A model generated the notes under the pieces. The model made no database searches and was not told the DNA's origin. It saw only the letters and a list, made by a program, of their open reading frames with translations. Of a stretch of DNA of 64,000 nt, positions 7,603 through 16,684 are shown piece by piece. The number at the start of each line of letters is the position of its first letter. Position 1 is the stretch's first letter. This DNA comes from Bradyrhizobium sp. NP1 (GTDB taxonomy: Bacteria; Pseudomonadota; Alphaproteobacteria; Rhizobiales; Xanthobacteraceae): the NCBI RefSeq assembly GCF_030378205.1, contig NZ_CP127385.1, positions 6,302,001 through 6,366,000 of the forward strand, read 5' to 3'. The translations under genes and the position numbers were made by a program.

Positions 7603-8343
7603 TCACGCCTCGCGGCGCAGCCAGTTGCGAAAACGCTGCAGCAGGCCGCGGCTTGGAGGCTCAAGCTCAGCTTCGACCGGAGCCGGGGCGACGACCGGCG
7701 CGAACACCGGTGCTTCAGCGGTTTCGCCCGAGGCGGGCAGCCCTTCGACCGCAACGGTCTCGGCTGGGGCCACGACGGTCCCGGCCATGTCAGGCGCAAG
7801 CTCCGGCGCTGATGGCACAGCCACGGGCACGCTGACTTCCGGCGCGGGCGCAACGCGGCGCGGGCGACGCCGCTCGGTCGTTACAGGCTTCTCACTTGCC
7901 TTGGCCTTGCTGCGCCGGCCGCCATCCGCGAGCGTCGCCGCCTGCAGCGCGATCGGCCCCACATTTTCCAGAAAGACGCGCTCATGGGCGCGCGACAGCC
8001 GTTGCAGCGCTTCGGCGAGCGGCAGCCATTCCACCGCGCGCACGTCGGGCATCAACGGGTAGGCCGGCTCGTCATCCGCTTCCATCCGCCAATAGTGCAC
8101 GACCTTGGAGCCTCCGGCCGTCTCATAGACCAGCGTGCCCAGGAATTCGTGCACCGAGACCGCGTGCCCGGTCTCCTCCCTCGCCTCGCGCGTCGCAGCC
8201 GCCCGTGGCGTCTCGCCATCGTCGAGCTTGCCCTTTGGCAGCACCCATTCATTGCGCTTGCGCAGGCGCACCACCGCGATCCGCGGCGTCTTCTCACGCC
8301 GCAGCACAATGCCTCCCGCCGCCAGAACCGGCACCCGCGCCAT
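7603..8343 (-). CDS. Nudix hydrolase with Ala/Pro-rich C-terminal extension
   Basis: 246 residues. The Nudix box is intact: G-KLDDGE-TPRAAAT-REAREETGHA at about residues 40-62 fits GX5EX7REUXEEXGU, so it should hydrolyse a nucleoside diphosphate linked to another moiety using Mg2+. The N-terminal 140 residues form the catalytic domain; the rest is a disordered Ala/Pro/Val extension ending in a basic LLQRFRNWLRREA helix, which could bind membrane or protein. ATG at 8343 is preferred to the TTG two codons upstream. Convergent with the FecR-domain gene. Confidence 0.85.
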   Translation of the reverse strand: MARVPVLAAGGIVLRREKTPRIAVVRLRKRNEWVLPKGKLDDGETPRAAATREAREETGHAVSVHEFLGTLVYETAGGSKVVHYWRMEADDEPAYPLMPDVRAVEWLPLAEALQRLSRAHERVFLENVGPIALQAATLADGGRRSKAKASEKPVTTERRRPRRVAPAPEVSVPVAVPSAPELAPDMAGTVVAPAETVAVEGLPASGETAEAPVFAPVVAPAPVEAELEPPSRGLLQRFRNWLRREA

Positions 8344-8446
8344 TGCCAATCAATCCCGCTGAATTCGAATCGCGTTCGACCGGGCGCTGATATAGGGGCT
8401 GGCGCGCAAAAAATCGAGCTTTAGGGATTGCGCGCGAAAATCGAGC

Positions 8447-9346
8447 TTACGGTTTGCGCAGCAGCGGCTGGCCGGCGCGGATCCGCGCGCCCTCGGCGAG
8501 GCCATCGCAGAATTCGAAGCCCTCCGGCGCAAGCACGATGATGGTCGAGCCGTGCTCGAACCAGCCGAGCTCCTCGCCCTTGCCGACGCGCACGTCGCAG
8601 GGAAAAACTGCCGGTCCCCTGCTCTGCGCGTTGAGCACGCGGTCGAGGAAGTGCAGGCGGATGCTGGCGACGAGAATCGCGGCGACCGGCACCAGGGTGA
8701 GCGCCTCGCCGCTTGCGAGCTGCATCTCGATCACCGCGCGCTCGTTCTTGCAGAACAGCCGCTCGATCCGCTTCAGCGCGATCGGATTGACGTTCCAGAC
8801 GTCGCCATGGATGAAGCTGACCCGGCTGATATGCGCGTCATAAGGCGCGTGGAAACGGTGATACATGCTCGAGGTCAGCCGCAGCGTGACGAAGCGGCCG
8901 TTGCTGTGCTTCTCGACCAGGGCGCGATCGCCGACGAGGTCGATCAGCGAATAGGGCGCGCCCTTGATCTGGTACAGCTCGCCGTCGCGGATCGCGCCAT
9001 GCGCGCCGACGATGGCGTCCGACGGGCTCGCCACGATGGCAGGATCGGGATCGCAGGGCCGCAAGCCCGGCTTCAGCTCGCGGGTGAAGCAGTCGTGCAG
9101 GCTCTTGAACTCGGTTTTCTTCGCTTCCGACAGATCGAGGTCGGAGAACAGCCGCCAGCAGGCGATCGAGACATCCCTCGCCAGAGGGTTTTCCACCTTG
9201 CTGAACCAGCCCATGAAACGGGTCACCGCGGCGCGCGGAATCCGGTTGGTGAGCAGGAAATTGATGTTCTCCTGCCCGGTGAAAGCGGCGATCAGCCCCT
9301 TCACTGTCATGAATCTGTCAGCAGGTCTGGTTAGCGCTTCTGGCAT
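8447..9346 (-). CDS. psd: Phosphatidylserine decarboxylase proenzyme
   Basis: Converts phosphatidylserine to phosphatidylethanolamine at the inner membrane. 299 residues, the length of the type I proenzyme. Conserved YHRFHAPYDAHI and HGDVWNVNPIAL segments precede the self-cleavage site GST in EHGSTIIVLAP near the C-terminus, where Ser becomes the pyruvoyl group. The start MPEALTRPAD at 9346 has GGAAGGGG upstream; a shorter start at 9310 (MTVKGLI) is possible. Its ATG shares a CATG palindrome with the ATG of the divergent aminotransferase gene. pmtA, which methylates the product, lies 2.7 kb away. Confidence 0.92.
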   Translation of the reverse strand: MPEALTRPADRFMTVKGLIAAFTGQENINFLLTNRIPRAAVTRFMGWFSKVENPLARDVSIACWRLFSDLDLSEAKKTEFKSLHDCFTRELKPGLRPCDPDPAIVASPSDAIVGAHGAIRDGELYQIKGAPYSLIDLVGDRALVEKHSNGRFVTLRLTSSMYHRFHAPYDAHISRVSFIHGDVWNVNPIALKRIERLFCKNERAVIEMQLASGEALTLVPVAAILVASIRLHFLDRVLNAQSRGPAVFPCDVRVGKGEELGWFEHGSTIIVLAPEGFEFCDGLAEGARIRAGQPLLRKP

Positions 9347-11009
9347 GGATTCGCCCCTTCCGATTCTCGCCCTGTCCACCGCCGCGGTTGCCGGCGCAGC
9401 GGCAGTCTTCCCGAAGGTCAAGGCCCGCCTGGCGCTCTCGCGCGCCAAGCACCGCTCCCTGACCGGTCATTCCAAGATGTCCAAGCTCGTGGCGCGGATG
9501 GTGCCGTTCTACGATTTCGACATCGGCCAGTTCTTCCGCGCCGACGACGCGCCGACCGACATCGCCACCAGGCGCCAGGACGGCTTCTTCCGCCTGGCGC
9601 GGCTCTGCAGCGAACGCTACCCCAAGGGCCGGCAGATGACGGCCGAAGCTGCCGAGGTGATCTCCGATCTCAACTTCACCGAGAGCTACCGGGTGCCGTT
9701 CCAGTTCAGCCGCCTGGTGCGCGAGAACCTCTCGGCCGGCGCGTTCATGGAGTCGTCGGCCGGCGTCACCGTCACCGACGTCGACGGCAATGTGTTCTAC
9801 GACCTGACCGGCTCGTACGGCGTCAACATCTTCGGCAACGACTTCTATAAAGAGTGCATCGAGAGCGCCGAGATGCGCGCGCATGCGCTCGGCCCCGTGC
9901 TCGGGCCGTATCATCCCGTCATCCTCGACAACGTGGAGCGGCTGCGCGCTATCTCCGGCCTCGACGAGGTCTCCTTCCACATGTCGGGCACCGAAGCCGT
10001 CATGCAGGCGGTGCGGCTCGCGCGCTATCACACCCGCCGCACGCATCTCGTGCGCTTCGCCGGCAGCTATCACGGCTGGTGGGGCGACGTGCAGCCGGGC
10101 GTCGGCAATCCGGTCTCGCCGCACGAGACCTATACACTGGCCGACATGTCCGAGCGCACGCTGCATGTGCTGCGCACGCGGCGCGACATCGCCTGCGTGC
10201 TGGTCAACCCGTTGCAGGGCCTGCACCCGAATTCCAACGCGCCTGGCGATTCCGCGCTGGTCGATTCCTCGCGCGGCGGCCGCTTCGACCGCGCGGCCTA
10301 CACCGCCTGGCTGACGAAGCTGCGCGAGGTCTGCAGCGAGCGCGGCATCGTCCTGATCTTCGACGAGGTGTTCGTCGGCTTCCGGCTTGCCGCCGGCGGC
10401 GCGCAGGAATATTTCGGCGTCAAGGCCGACATGGTGACCTATGGCAAGAGCCTGGCCGGCGGCCTGCCGGTCGGCGTGGTCTGCGGACGCAAGGAGCTGA
10501 TGCGCCGCTTCCGCGACGACCGCCCCGCCGACGTCTGCTTTGCGCGCGGCACTTTCAACTCCCACCCTTACGTCATGACGGCGATGGACGAGTTCCTCAG
10601 CCGGCTCGCGAGCCCGAACTTCCGCGCCGTCTATAACGGCCTCGACGAGCTCTGGAACGGACGCGCCAGGGCCCTCAACGATCGTCTCGCCGCGGCCGAG
10701 GTGCCGGTGCGCGTCGCCAACCTGTCGTCGATCTGGACGGTGCAGTACACGACGCCGTCGCGCTACAACTGGATGCTGCAATATTACCTGCGCGCGGAAG
10801 GCCTCGCGCTGAGCTGGGTCGGCACCGGACGGCTGATCTTCAGCCTGAACTATACCGATGCGGATTTTGCCGAGGTCTGTGACCGCTTCGTCGCGGCCTG
10901 CGGGAAGATGAAGCAGGACGGCTTCTGGTGGCATGACGCCGCGCTGACCAACAAGGCCATCCGCCGCAGGATCCTGCGCGAGATGGTCGGCAGGAGACTG
11001 GGGCGCTAG
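9345..11009 (+). CDS. Class III (glutamate-1-semialdehyde type) aminotransferase
   Basis: A 554-residue PLP enzyme. The N-terminal 90 residues are an extension with a hydrophobic segment near the start (LPILALSTAAVAGAAAVF), then a class III fold: SGTEAVMQAVRLAR binds cofactor phosphate, FDEVFVGFRL holds the cofactor Asp, and TYGKSLAGGLPVG holds the Schiff-base Lys. The sequence is closest to glutamate-1-semialdehyde aminomutase-like proteins but is much longer than HemL (about 430), so another amine or keto-acid substrate is likely. An in-frame ATG at 9309 would add 12 residues. Divergent from psd with overlapping start codons. Confidence 0.8.
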   Translation: MDSPLPILALSTAAVAGAAAVFPKVKARLALSRAKHRSLTGHSKMSKLVARMVPFYDFDIGQFFRADDAPTDIATRRQDGFFRLARLCSERYPKGRQMTAEAAEVISDLNFTESYRVPFQFSRLVRENLSAGAFMESSAGVTVTDVDGNVFYDLTGSYGVNIFGNDFYKECIESAEMRAHALGPVLGPYHPVILDNVERLRAISGLDEVSFHMSGTEAVMQAVRLARYHTRRTHLVRFAGSYHGWWGDVQPGVGNPVSPHETYTLADMSERTLHVLRTRRDIACVLVNPLQGLHPNSNAPGDSALVDSSRGGRFDRAAYTAWLTKLREVCSERGIVLIFDEVFVGFRLAAGGAQEYFGVKADMVTYGKSLAGGLPVGVVCGRKELMRRFRDDRPADVCFARGTFNSHPYVMTAMDEFLSRLASPNFRAVYNGLDELWNGRARALNDRLAAAEVPVRVANLSSIWTVQYTTPSRYNWMLQYYLRAEGLALSWVGTGRLIFSLNYTDADFAEVCDRFVAACGKMKQDGFWWHDAALTNKAIRRRILREMVGRRLGR

Positions 11010-11040
11010 GCACGCTCCCACCCTCCCCTGGAGAGGCAGA

Positions 11041-11262
11041 GTCGAGCTCTTCTCCCTCTCCCCGCTTGCGGGGAGAGGGTTGGGGTGAGGGGGATTCACC
11101 GCATACCGGACTCGCGGAGAGTCCCCCTCACCCGCATCGCTGACGCGATGCGACCTCTCCCCGCAAGCGGGGCGAGGTGAATCGAGTGCACTGACAGACC
11201 GGTTCAACGAAGACATTCTGGCTTTAAAACGTGGATGCCCGGCACAAGGCCGGGCATGACGG
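11041..11262. repeat. Dispersed inverted repeat clusters
   Basis: CTCTCCCCGCTTGCGGGGAG near 11055 and its counterpart CCTCTCCCCGCAAGCGG near 11153 form a long inverted repeat with CCCCCTCACCC motifs between them. Then ATGCCCGGC/GCCGGGCAT makes a short hairpin near 11233-11258. The same CTCTCCCCGC family recurs inside the thiamin operon. It may end both flanking convergent transcripts. Confidence 0.7.
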
Positions 11263-11284
11263 TTGCTTTGAGAGCTTTCAAGAC

Positions 11285-11917
11285 TCAGGCGTGCTGCTCT
11301 TCCAGCCCGTGCTCGACGATGTCGAGACCCGGATCGATCAGCTCGCCGCGCAGCAGCGCCAGCGGCGCCTTGCAGTAGAGCTTGAAGTCGTTGAAGGGGT
11401 CGGTGAGGATCTTGGTCATCCAGACAAGACCCGTCTCGACGTCGCGGATGAAGAACAAATGGACGGTGCGGAACAGCAGTCCACCGACGCCGACCACGAG
11501 CCAGATCTTGGCGGTCTGCCGCACGAAGTCAGCCGCCGTGGTCCAGGGCTCGACCAGGCCGAACAGGGTCGGACTGGCGAACAGCACGACCGGTGACAAG
11601 ACCCAGATCGTCATCAGCACGACCTTGCGCTGCAGGTTGTAGCCGACCTTGATCTCTTCCTTGTGCTCATGGGTCGCCTGGTTGATGTGGTCGTAGCCTC
11701 TCGGCTCGAAGAAGAAATGGCCGGCCTGGCGCGACGTCATTGAGATCAGCCAGCCGATCAGCGCGGCCTTCACGGGGTCGAAGAACATCATCGCGTAGCC
11801 GATCATGAAGCTGACCGCGCTGACGAAGTGCAGGCTCTGGTTGATCCGGCTGTGGTGATAGTAGCGATGGTCGTCCCAGCGCTGGATGCGCAACTGTTCC
11901 AGGAAATTCTTGATCAT
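11285..11917 (-). CDS. Mpo1/DUF962-like polytopic membrane protein (tentative)
   Basis: 210 residues with about four hydrophobic helices. HHSRINQSLHFVS near the N-terminus and RQAGHFFFEPRGYDHINQATHEHKEE in the middle recall the His-containing HxxN...LH and QxxGHxxFE pattern of Mpo1/DUF962 proteins, which in yeast act on 2-hydroxy fatty acids. The match is by eye and loose. The start at 11917 has GGGGGAGATA just upstream. It lies downstream of pmtA on the same strand with a 124-bp gap, so a lipid-related role is plausible but inferred. Confidence 0.6.
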   Translation of the reverse strand: MIKNFLEQLRIQRWDDHRYYHHSRINQSLHFVSAVSFMIGYAMMFFDPVKAALIGWLISMTSRQAGHFFFEPRGYDHINQATHEHKEEIKVGYNLQRKVVLMTIWVLSPVVLFASPTLFGLVEPWTTAADFVRQTAKIWLVVGVGGLLFRTVHLFFIRDVETGLVWMTKILTDPFNDFKLYCKAPLALLRGELIDPGLDIVEHGLEEQHA

Positions 11918-12041
11918 TATCTCCCCCATGAAAGGCTGATTCGTTTTTAGCCGGATTCGATGTAGCGGATGTGACATCATCAAAACGTCATATGACGTCG
12001 CACAACCGTCACGCACGGCGCGAAGCGCAGGCTGCCGCGCT

Positions 12042-12734
12042 TTACGCGGCCGCCGCCTTGCCGGTCTTGCGGAAGCGGATCAGGGAGAAATGCCCGAGCG
12101 GCGGCACCAGGCGGCGCTCGACCAGCTCTATGCCGGGCACGCCGACGGCCCAGCTGGTGAAGCGCGACCAGGCGAATTCGGCGGTGCGGAAGCCGAGCGG
12201 ACGCACCACCGGCTGCAGCCGCTGCTCGATGAAGCGGCGCATGCCGGCATCGGCGGAGACCCGGCTCAGGATGATCATCTCGCCGCCGGGCCGCAGCACG
12301 CGGGCGAACTCGTCGAGCGCGGCTTCCGGATTCGGCACCGCGGTGACGACATATTGCGCCATCACGACGTCGAAGGAATTGTCGGGGAATTCCAGCTTCT
12401 CGGCATCCATCACCGCGAGTCCCTCGACATTCTTCAGGCGCAGCTCGGTGACGCGGCGCCTGGCCTTGTCCAGCATCGCTTCGGAAATGTCGGTGCCGAA
12501 GATGCGAAGGTTCGGCGCGTATTGCGGCAACGAGATGCCGGTGCCGACGCCGACCTCGAGCACGCGGCCACCGATCTTGTTGGTGGCAAGGATCGCCTCG
12601 CGACGGCCTTTGCGGAACACACCGCCGAACACCAGATCATAGACCGGCGCCCAGCGATCATAGGCCTGTTCGACCGTCGCGCGGTCGAAGTCCAACCGGC
12701 TTGCGTCGTCGAGTTTCATCGTTTCAGACATCAT
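12042..12734 (-). CDS. pmtA: Phosphatidylethanolamine N-methyltransferase
   Basis: 230 residues of the rhizobial PmtA type, which methylates phosphatidylethanolamine (three rounds in the best known members) to phosphatidylcholine with SAM. AYDRWAPVYDLVFGGVF opens the protein, motif I is LEVGVGTGISLPQY, then DISEAMLDKA and ARVLRPGGEMIILSRV. The C-terminal half matches the PmtA pattern (W in FAWSRFTSW, PPLGHFSLIRF). Close behind the glycosyltransferase gene (62-bp gap), probably one transcript. Bradyrhizobium can carry several Pmt enzymes, so this may be one of a set. Confidence 0.85.
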   Translation of the reverse strand: MMSETMKLDDASRLDFDRATVEQAYDRWAPVYDLVFGGVFRKGRREAILATNKIGGRVLEVGVGTGISLPQYAPNLRIFGTDISEAMLDKARRRVTELRLKNVEGLAVMDAEKLEFPDNSFDVVMAQYVVTAVPNPEAALDEFARVLRPGGEMIILSRVSADAGMRRFIEQRLQPVVRPLGFRTAEFAWSRFTSWAVGVPGIELVERRLVPPLGHFSLIRFRKTGKAAAA

Positions 12735-12796
12735 TGCTCTCGTTCGTTTGAGATAGATTCCAAGTCAGCGCGGTCAGTTCCAATCAGCCGTTTCAA

Positions 12797-13852
12797 CTAC
12801 CCTTGCATCACGCCTTGACCGGCCAGGCGGCGCGTCGGCTCCAGCGCGCGGCTCGGCGCCAAGGGCGCGAGATTGCCGATGAACTGCCGCGCGCTGTTCT
12901 CCCAGGAGCGCTCCAGCGCGAAATTCCGGCAGGCCTCGCGCGACATTGTGAGGGCGCGCAGACACGCGCCGCGCAGATCCTGATCCAGCGCGCCGATCGG
13001 ATGATCCGCGATGACGTCGAGCGGGCCGGTGACCGGAAAGGCAGCAACCGGCGTGCCGCAGGCGAGCGCCTCGAGCTGCACCACGCCGAAGGTGTCGGTG
13101 AGGCTCGGGAATACGAAGACGTCGGCGGCGGCGAGATGGGCTGCGAGGTCGGCGCCCTTCTTCTCGCCGAGGAATTTCACGTCGGGATATTTCGCTTCCA
13201 GCGCGGCCTTCTGCGGCCCGTCGCCGACCACGACCTTGGTGCCGGGCAGGTCCAGCGCAAGGAACGCCTCGATGTTCTTCTCGATCGCCACGCGCCCCAT
13301 GGTCATGAAGATCGGCCGCGGCAGATCGAGCGTTGCCGGCGCTTGCGGATTGAACAGCCTGGTGTCGACGCCGCGGGTCCAGAAGCCGAGCTTCCTGAAG
13401 CCGCGCGCGGCAAGCTCCTGCCGCAGCGAGGCCGTCGCCACCATGACGGTGGAGGACGGCGCGTGGAAATGGCGCATCACGGCGTAGCCGACGGCACCCG
13501 GAATGCCGGTTCGCACCGAGACATATTCCGGAAAGCGCGTGGTATAGGAGGTGGTGAAGGCGAGGTTGCGGCGGCGGCAGTAGGCGCGCGTCCACCAGCC
13601 GACCGGGCCTTCGGTCGCGATGTGGATCGCGTCGGGCGCGGCCCGCTCGATCCGCTTCTCGACCTCGCGCCGGTTCGGCAGCGCGATGCGCAGGCTCGGA
13701 TAGGTCGGCACCGGCATCGAGGGAAAGCCGTCCGGCGTGAGAAACGCGATCTCGGCGCCGAGCGCAGGAGCCGCCGCTGCCAGCGAGGTTAACGTTCGAA
13801 CAACGCCGTTGACCTGCGGGTGCCAGGCATCGGTCGCGATTAATATCCGCAT
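12797..13852 (-). CDS. GT4-type glycosyltransferase
   Basis: 351 residues, GT-B fold. The N-terminus MRILIATDAWHPQVNGVVRTL is typical of GDP-mannose or UDP-sugar dependent lipid glycosyltransferases; HIATEGPVGWWTR, VDTRLFNP, GRVAIEKNIEAFL and the donor-binding FPSLTDTFGVVQLEALACGTPVAAF follow. The adjacent pmtA suggests a lipid acceptor (glycolipid synthesis), though acceptor and donor cannot be read from the sequence. ATG at 13852; ribosome binding site weak. First gene of a likely three-gene minus-strand unit. Confidence 0.8.
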   Translation of the reverse strand: MRILIATDAWHPQVNGVVRTLTSLAAAAPALGAEIAFLTPDGFPSMPVPTYPSLRIALPNRREVEKRIERAAPDAIHIATEGPVGWWTRAYCRRRNLAFTTSYTTRFPEYVSVRTGIPGAVGYAVMRHFHAPSSTVMVATASLRQELAARGFRKLGFWTRGVDTRLFNPQAPATLDLPRPIFMTMGRVAIEKNIEAFLALDLPGTKVVVGDGPQKAALEAKYPDVKFLGEKKGADLAAHLAAADVFVFPSLTDTFGVVQLEALACGTPVAAFPVTGPLDVIADHPIGALDQDLRGACLRALTMSREACRNFALERSWENSARQFIGNLAPLAPSRALEPTRRLAGQGVMQG

Positions 13853-14112
13853 GAGGAAGACCAGAGCATTCGATGATTCCCGGGAAGGGAAAATCAGGCA
13901 TGCGTGTTTCAGGCGTGTGACATCATCAAACTGTTGCAGATTCTTTTTGGGATGGATTGCCGGCGCTGTCGTCGCGAAACCGTCATGAAACAGTTCGTTA
14001 CCGCGACGAAACCGTTTTTCGATTCGCGCGCAAACGTCCCGAAACTTCCTTGCACTAGGGAAACGTCAACGACACGCCGGAACACGGCGTAGTGATCAGA
14101 CAGGGACCGTCC

Positions 14113-14787
14113 ATGCTCAACCGGCAAGCCTTCCGCTTTCGCCGCGCCGTCGTCTTCGGCGCGTTCGCCCTCACCGCTTTTGCGCTTCCGGGCGCAGCCG
14201 CTGCCTCGCAGCTTTTTCCCTTCATCCTGACACCCCCGGTGCAGGCCGCACCGCCGGTGCAGGCCGCACCTTCCGAAGACGAGGTCGCGCCGTTCGAACT
14301 GCCGGCACGGCTGAAGCGCCAGGTCGTCAACTACGCCACGCGCGAAGCGCCGGGCACAGTGATCATCGATACGCCCAACACCTATCTTTACTACGTGCTC
14401 GGGGGCGGCCAGGCGCTTCGCTATGGCATCGGCGTCGGCCGCGACGGTTTCACCTGGTCGGGCACGCAGACCATCACGAAGAAGGCGGAGTGGCCGGACT
14501 GGACGCCGCCGTCCGAAATGATCGCGCGCCAGCCCTATCTGCCGCGCCACATGGCCGGCGGCCCCGGCAATCCGCTCGGTGCCCGCGCCATGTATCTCGG
14601 CGGCACCGTCTACCGCATCCACGGCACCAACGCGCCGGAAACCATCGGCACGCATGTGTCCTCGGGCTGCCTGCGCCTGACCAACGACGACGTGATCGAT
14701 CTCTATTCGCGCGTCAACATCGGCACCAAGGTGATCGTGCTGCCGATGACCGAGCGCCGCGCCGACCTCGGCAGGACCCTGCGGTAA
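14113..14787 (+). CDS. L,D-transpeptidase (YkuD domain)
   Basis: 224 residues. Signal peptide about 1-33, then a short linker with a duplicated PPVQAAP, then the catalytic domain. HGTN and SSGCLRLTNDD contain the His and nucleophilic Cys of the H-X14-17-S/T-H/N-G-C-R-type motif. It cross-links peptidoglycan 3-3 or attaches proteins to it in the periplasm. The catalytic part closely matches the second L,D-transpeptidase at 60.8-62.1 kb (shared DTPNTYLYYVLG, GVGRDGFTW/GVRVGRDGFTW), so they are paralogues. ATG at 14113 (after AGGGACC) preferred to the GTG at 14092. Followed by a terminator. Confidence 0.88.
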   Translation: MLNRQAFRFRRAVVFGAFALTAFALPGAAAASQLFPFILTPPVQAAPPVQAAPSEDEVAPFELPARLKRQVVNYATREAPGTVIIDTPNTYLYYVLGGGQALRYGIGVGRDGFTWSGTQTITKKAEWPDWTPPSEMIARQPYLPRHMAGGPGNPLGARAMYLGGTVYRIHGTNAPETIGTHVSSGCLRLTNDDVIDLYSRVNIGTKVIVLPMTERRADLGRTLR

Positions 14788-14813
14788 CTTCCTGGCGGAT
14801 CGAACGAGCTGAA

Positions 14814-14842
14814 CGGCCCCGGCCCCCGCCGGGGCCGCTTTT
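14814..14842 (+). terminator. Intrinsic terminator
   Basis: A 10-bp GC-only stem CGGCCCCGGC/GCCGGGGCCG with a CCCC loop, then CTTTTCG. It ends the L,D-transpeptidase transcript. Confidence 0.85.
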
Positions 14843-14940
14843 CGTTCATATTTGCATCCCTCCGCCGCACTGGCGTCCTCCCCGTCTACCCTGTAAAATC
14901 AATGACTTGAATCGGGAATGGGACTGGTACCGGGGGATTG

Positions 14941-16515
14941 ATGCGACTGCCGCTGAAGGTCGGGCCGAAGACCATCCTGCTTGCCGCAGTCGTCGTGGCG
15001 ATTTCCTTTTTCGTCAGCCTGAAAGCCATGGACTGGCTGTCGCCGCGCGCCAGGACGCCGGCGCCGGCGGTCGCCGACCTGCCGCCGCTGCCGCCGGCAA
15101 GCCGCAACTCGATCGTGGTTGCGCCGGTTGCGATCCCGCTGTCGGTGATCCGCGAGCAGGCCGAGCGAGCGGCGCCGCGCAACTTCGCCGGCAAGGCCGA
15201 CAACCCGGTCTCCCAGATCCTGCAGGACGCCGATATCGGCTGGACCGCCACGCGCGGCCCGATCCTCGCGAGCGGCGGCCAGGACGTGCTGTCGCTGACC
15301 ACGCCGCTGACCGGAAAGCTCAACGTCACCGGCACGCTGTCGGCCAAGGCGACCGGCGCGGTGGGCGACGCGATCGGCGGGCTGCTCGGCGGCAACGTCG
15401 CCAAGCAGATCGGCGGCCTCAACATCAAGCAGCTCAACGCCAATGCCGAGATCCGCGGCTCGGTCGTCATCACCTCGCGGCCGAAGCTTGCCGCCGCCTG
15501 GCACCTGGAGCCGAACCTGGGCGCACAGGTGACGCTCGGCGACACCAGCCTCACGGTCGCGGGCGCGCGCGTCAACGTGCCGGCGCAGGTCAAGCCACTG
15601 ATCGACAAGACCGTCGGCGAGCAGCTCAATGTGGTGGGCGACCGCATCCGCGCCGACCAGACGCTGTTGCGCAACGCGCGCCAGCAATGGACCAAGGCGT
15701 GCCGCTCGATCCCGCTGCAGGGCGCCGGCGCCGACGCCTCGCTGCCGGCGCTGTGGCTCGAGCTGAAGCCGGTGCGCGCGATCGCGGCGCAGCCCAACGT
15801 CGATGCCAAGGCCGTGACGCTGATGCTCGGCATCGAGGCGGAGACCCGCATCACGCCGAGCGAGACCAAGCCGAGCTGCCCGTTCCCGGACAAGATCTCG
15901 ATCATCCCACCGACCCCCGGCGGCGTCAGCATTGGCGTGCCGATCGACCTGCCCTTTTCCGACCTGAACAAGATCCTGGCGAGCCAGCTGGCCGGGCGAA
16001 CCTTTCCGGAAGACGGTTCCGGCTCGGTCGACGTCACCGTCAAGCGCGCCACCATCGCTCCTGCCGGCGACCGCCTCCTGATCTCGCTCGACGTCAGGGC
16101 GAAGGAGAAGACGAGCTTCTTCGGGTTGGGAGCCGAAGCCACCATCCACATCGTCGGCCGGCCGATGCTCGACCAGGCACAGCAGACGCTGCGGCTCGCC
16201 GACATTCAGCTCGCGGTGGAATCGGAGGCCGCCTTCGGCCTTTTGGGCGCGGCGGCGCGCGCGGTGGTGCCGCATCTGCAGAAGGCGCTGGCGGACAAGG
16301 CGACCATCGACCTGAAGCCGTTCGCGAGCAACGCCCAGAAGAAGATCGCGGCGGCGATCGCCGATTTCCAGAAGAACGATGACGGCATCCGGGTCGACGC
16401 CAATATCGACAGCCTGCAGCTTGCCGACATCGCCTATGACGCCAAGACGCTGCGCGTGGTCGCGCTCGCCGAGGGCTCGATCAACGTCTACGTCACGGCG
16501 CTGCCGGGGCCTTAG
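14941..16515 (+). CDS. DUF4403-type membrane-anchored protein
   Basis: 524 residues. One N-terminal transmembrane helix (about 7-28) anchors a large periplasmic part made of two similar halves, each containing LSLTTPLTGKLNVTG- or VDVTVKRATIA-like strands. The repeated lipid-binding-like architecture and overall length fit the DUF4403 family, which I would compare to tubular lipid-binding proteins; the function is not established. The ATG at 14941 follows GGGGGATTG. The TAG stop is the first triplet of a truncated family 2 palindromic repeat. Confidence 0.75.
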   Translation: MRLPLKVGPKTILLAAVVVAISFFVSLKAMDWLSPRARTPAPAVADLPPLPPASRNSIVVAPVAIPLSVIREQAERAAPRNFAGKADNPVSQILQDADIGWTATRGPILASGGQDVLSLTTPLTGKLNVTGTLSAKATGAVGDAIGGLLGGNVAKQIGGLNIKQLNANAEIRGSVVITSRPKLAAAWHLEPNLGAQVTLGDTSLTVAGARVNVPAQVKPLIDKTVGEQLNVVGDRIRADQTLLRNARQQWTKACRSIPLQGAGADASLPALWLELKPVRAIAAQPNVDAKAVTLMLGIEAETRITPSETKPSCPFPDKISIIPPTPGGVSIGVPIDLPFSDLNKILASQLAGRTFPEDGSGSVDVTVKRATIAPAGDRLLISLDVRAKEKTSFFGLGAEATIHIVGRPMLDQAQQTLRLADIQLAVESEAAFGLLGAAARAVVPHLQKALADKATIDLKPFASNAQKKIAAAIADFQKNDDGIRVDANIDSLQLADIAYDAKTLRVVALAEGSINVYVTALPGP

Positions 16516-16547
16516 TGTCCCGAATCCGAAGTTCGCATCATTTCGCG
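16513..16547. repeat. Truncated family 2 palindromic repeat at a stop codon
   Basis: TAGTGTCCCGAATCCGAAG... matches the left arm of the full copy at 1081-1154, but the right arm is missing and the 43-bp direct repeat starts directly after it. The first three bases are the stop codon of the DUF4403-type gene. Confidence 0.75.
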
Positions 16548-16549
16548 GC

Positions 16550-16592
16550 AAGCGACGCAGTTGCCGCACGGCGTCGAAATGACGCGATGGGC
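16550..16592. repeat. 43-bp direct repeat, left copy
   Basis: Identical to 21151-21193 except for one base (A versus G at the 19th position). It begins AAGCGACGCAGTTGCCGC and ends GACGCGATGGGC. The pair brackets the 4.6-kb ada/ogt cluster. It contains a CGACGC...GCGTCG dyad and resembles pieces of dispersed repeats elsewhere (for example near 27648), so it may be a repeat-family member rather than an attachment site. Confidence 0.8.
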
Positions 16593-16684
16593 GCGAAGCA
16601 GGCATCCCACGCTTCAGTCGAGCGATCTCTCGGGCTTCGGCCGCTGCTCCAATACGCCTGCGTGACCGACAAGGGCGTGAGTTC

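Noticed and set aside
9318..11216. A 632-codon minus-strand frame opposite the aminotransferase gene.
   Set aside because: The plus strand has PLP motifs in order; the minus frame has none and reads as antisense.
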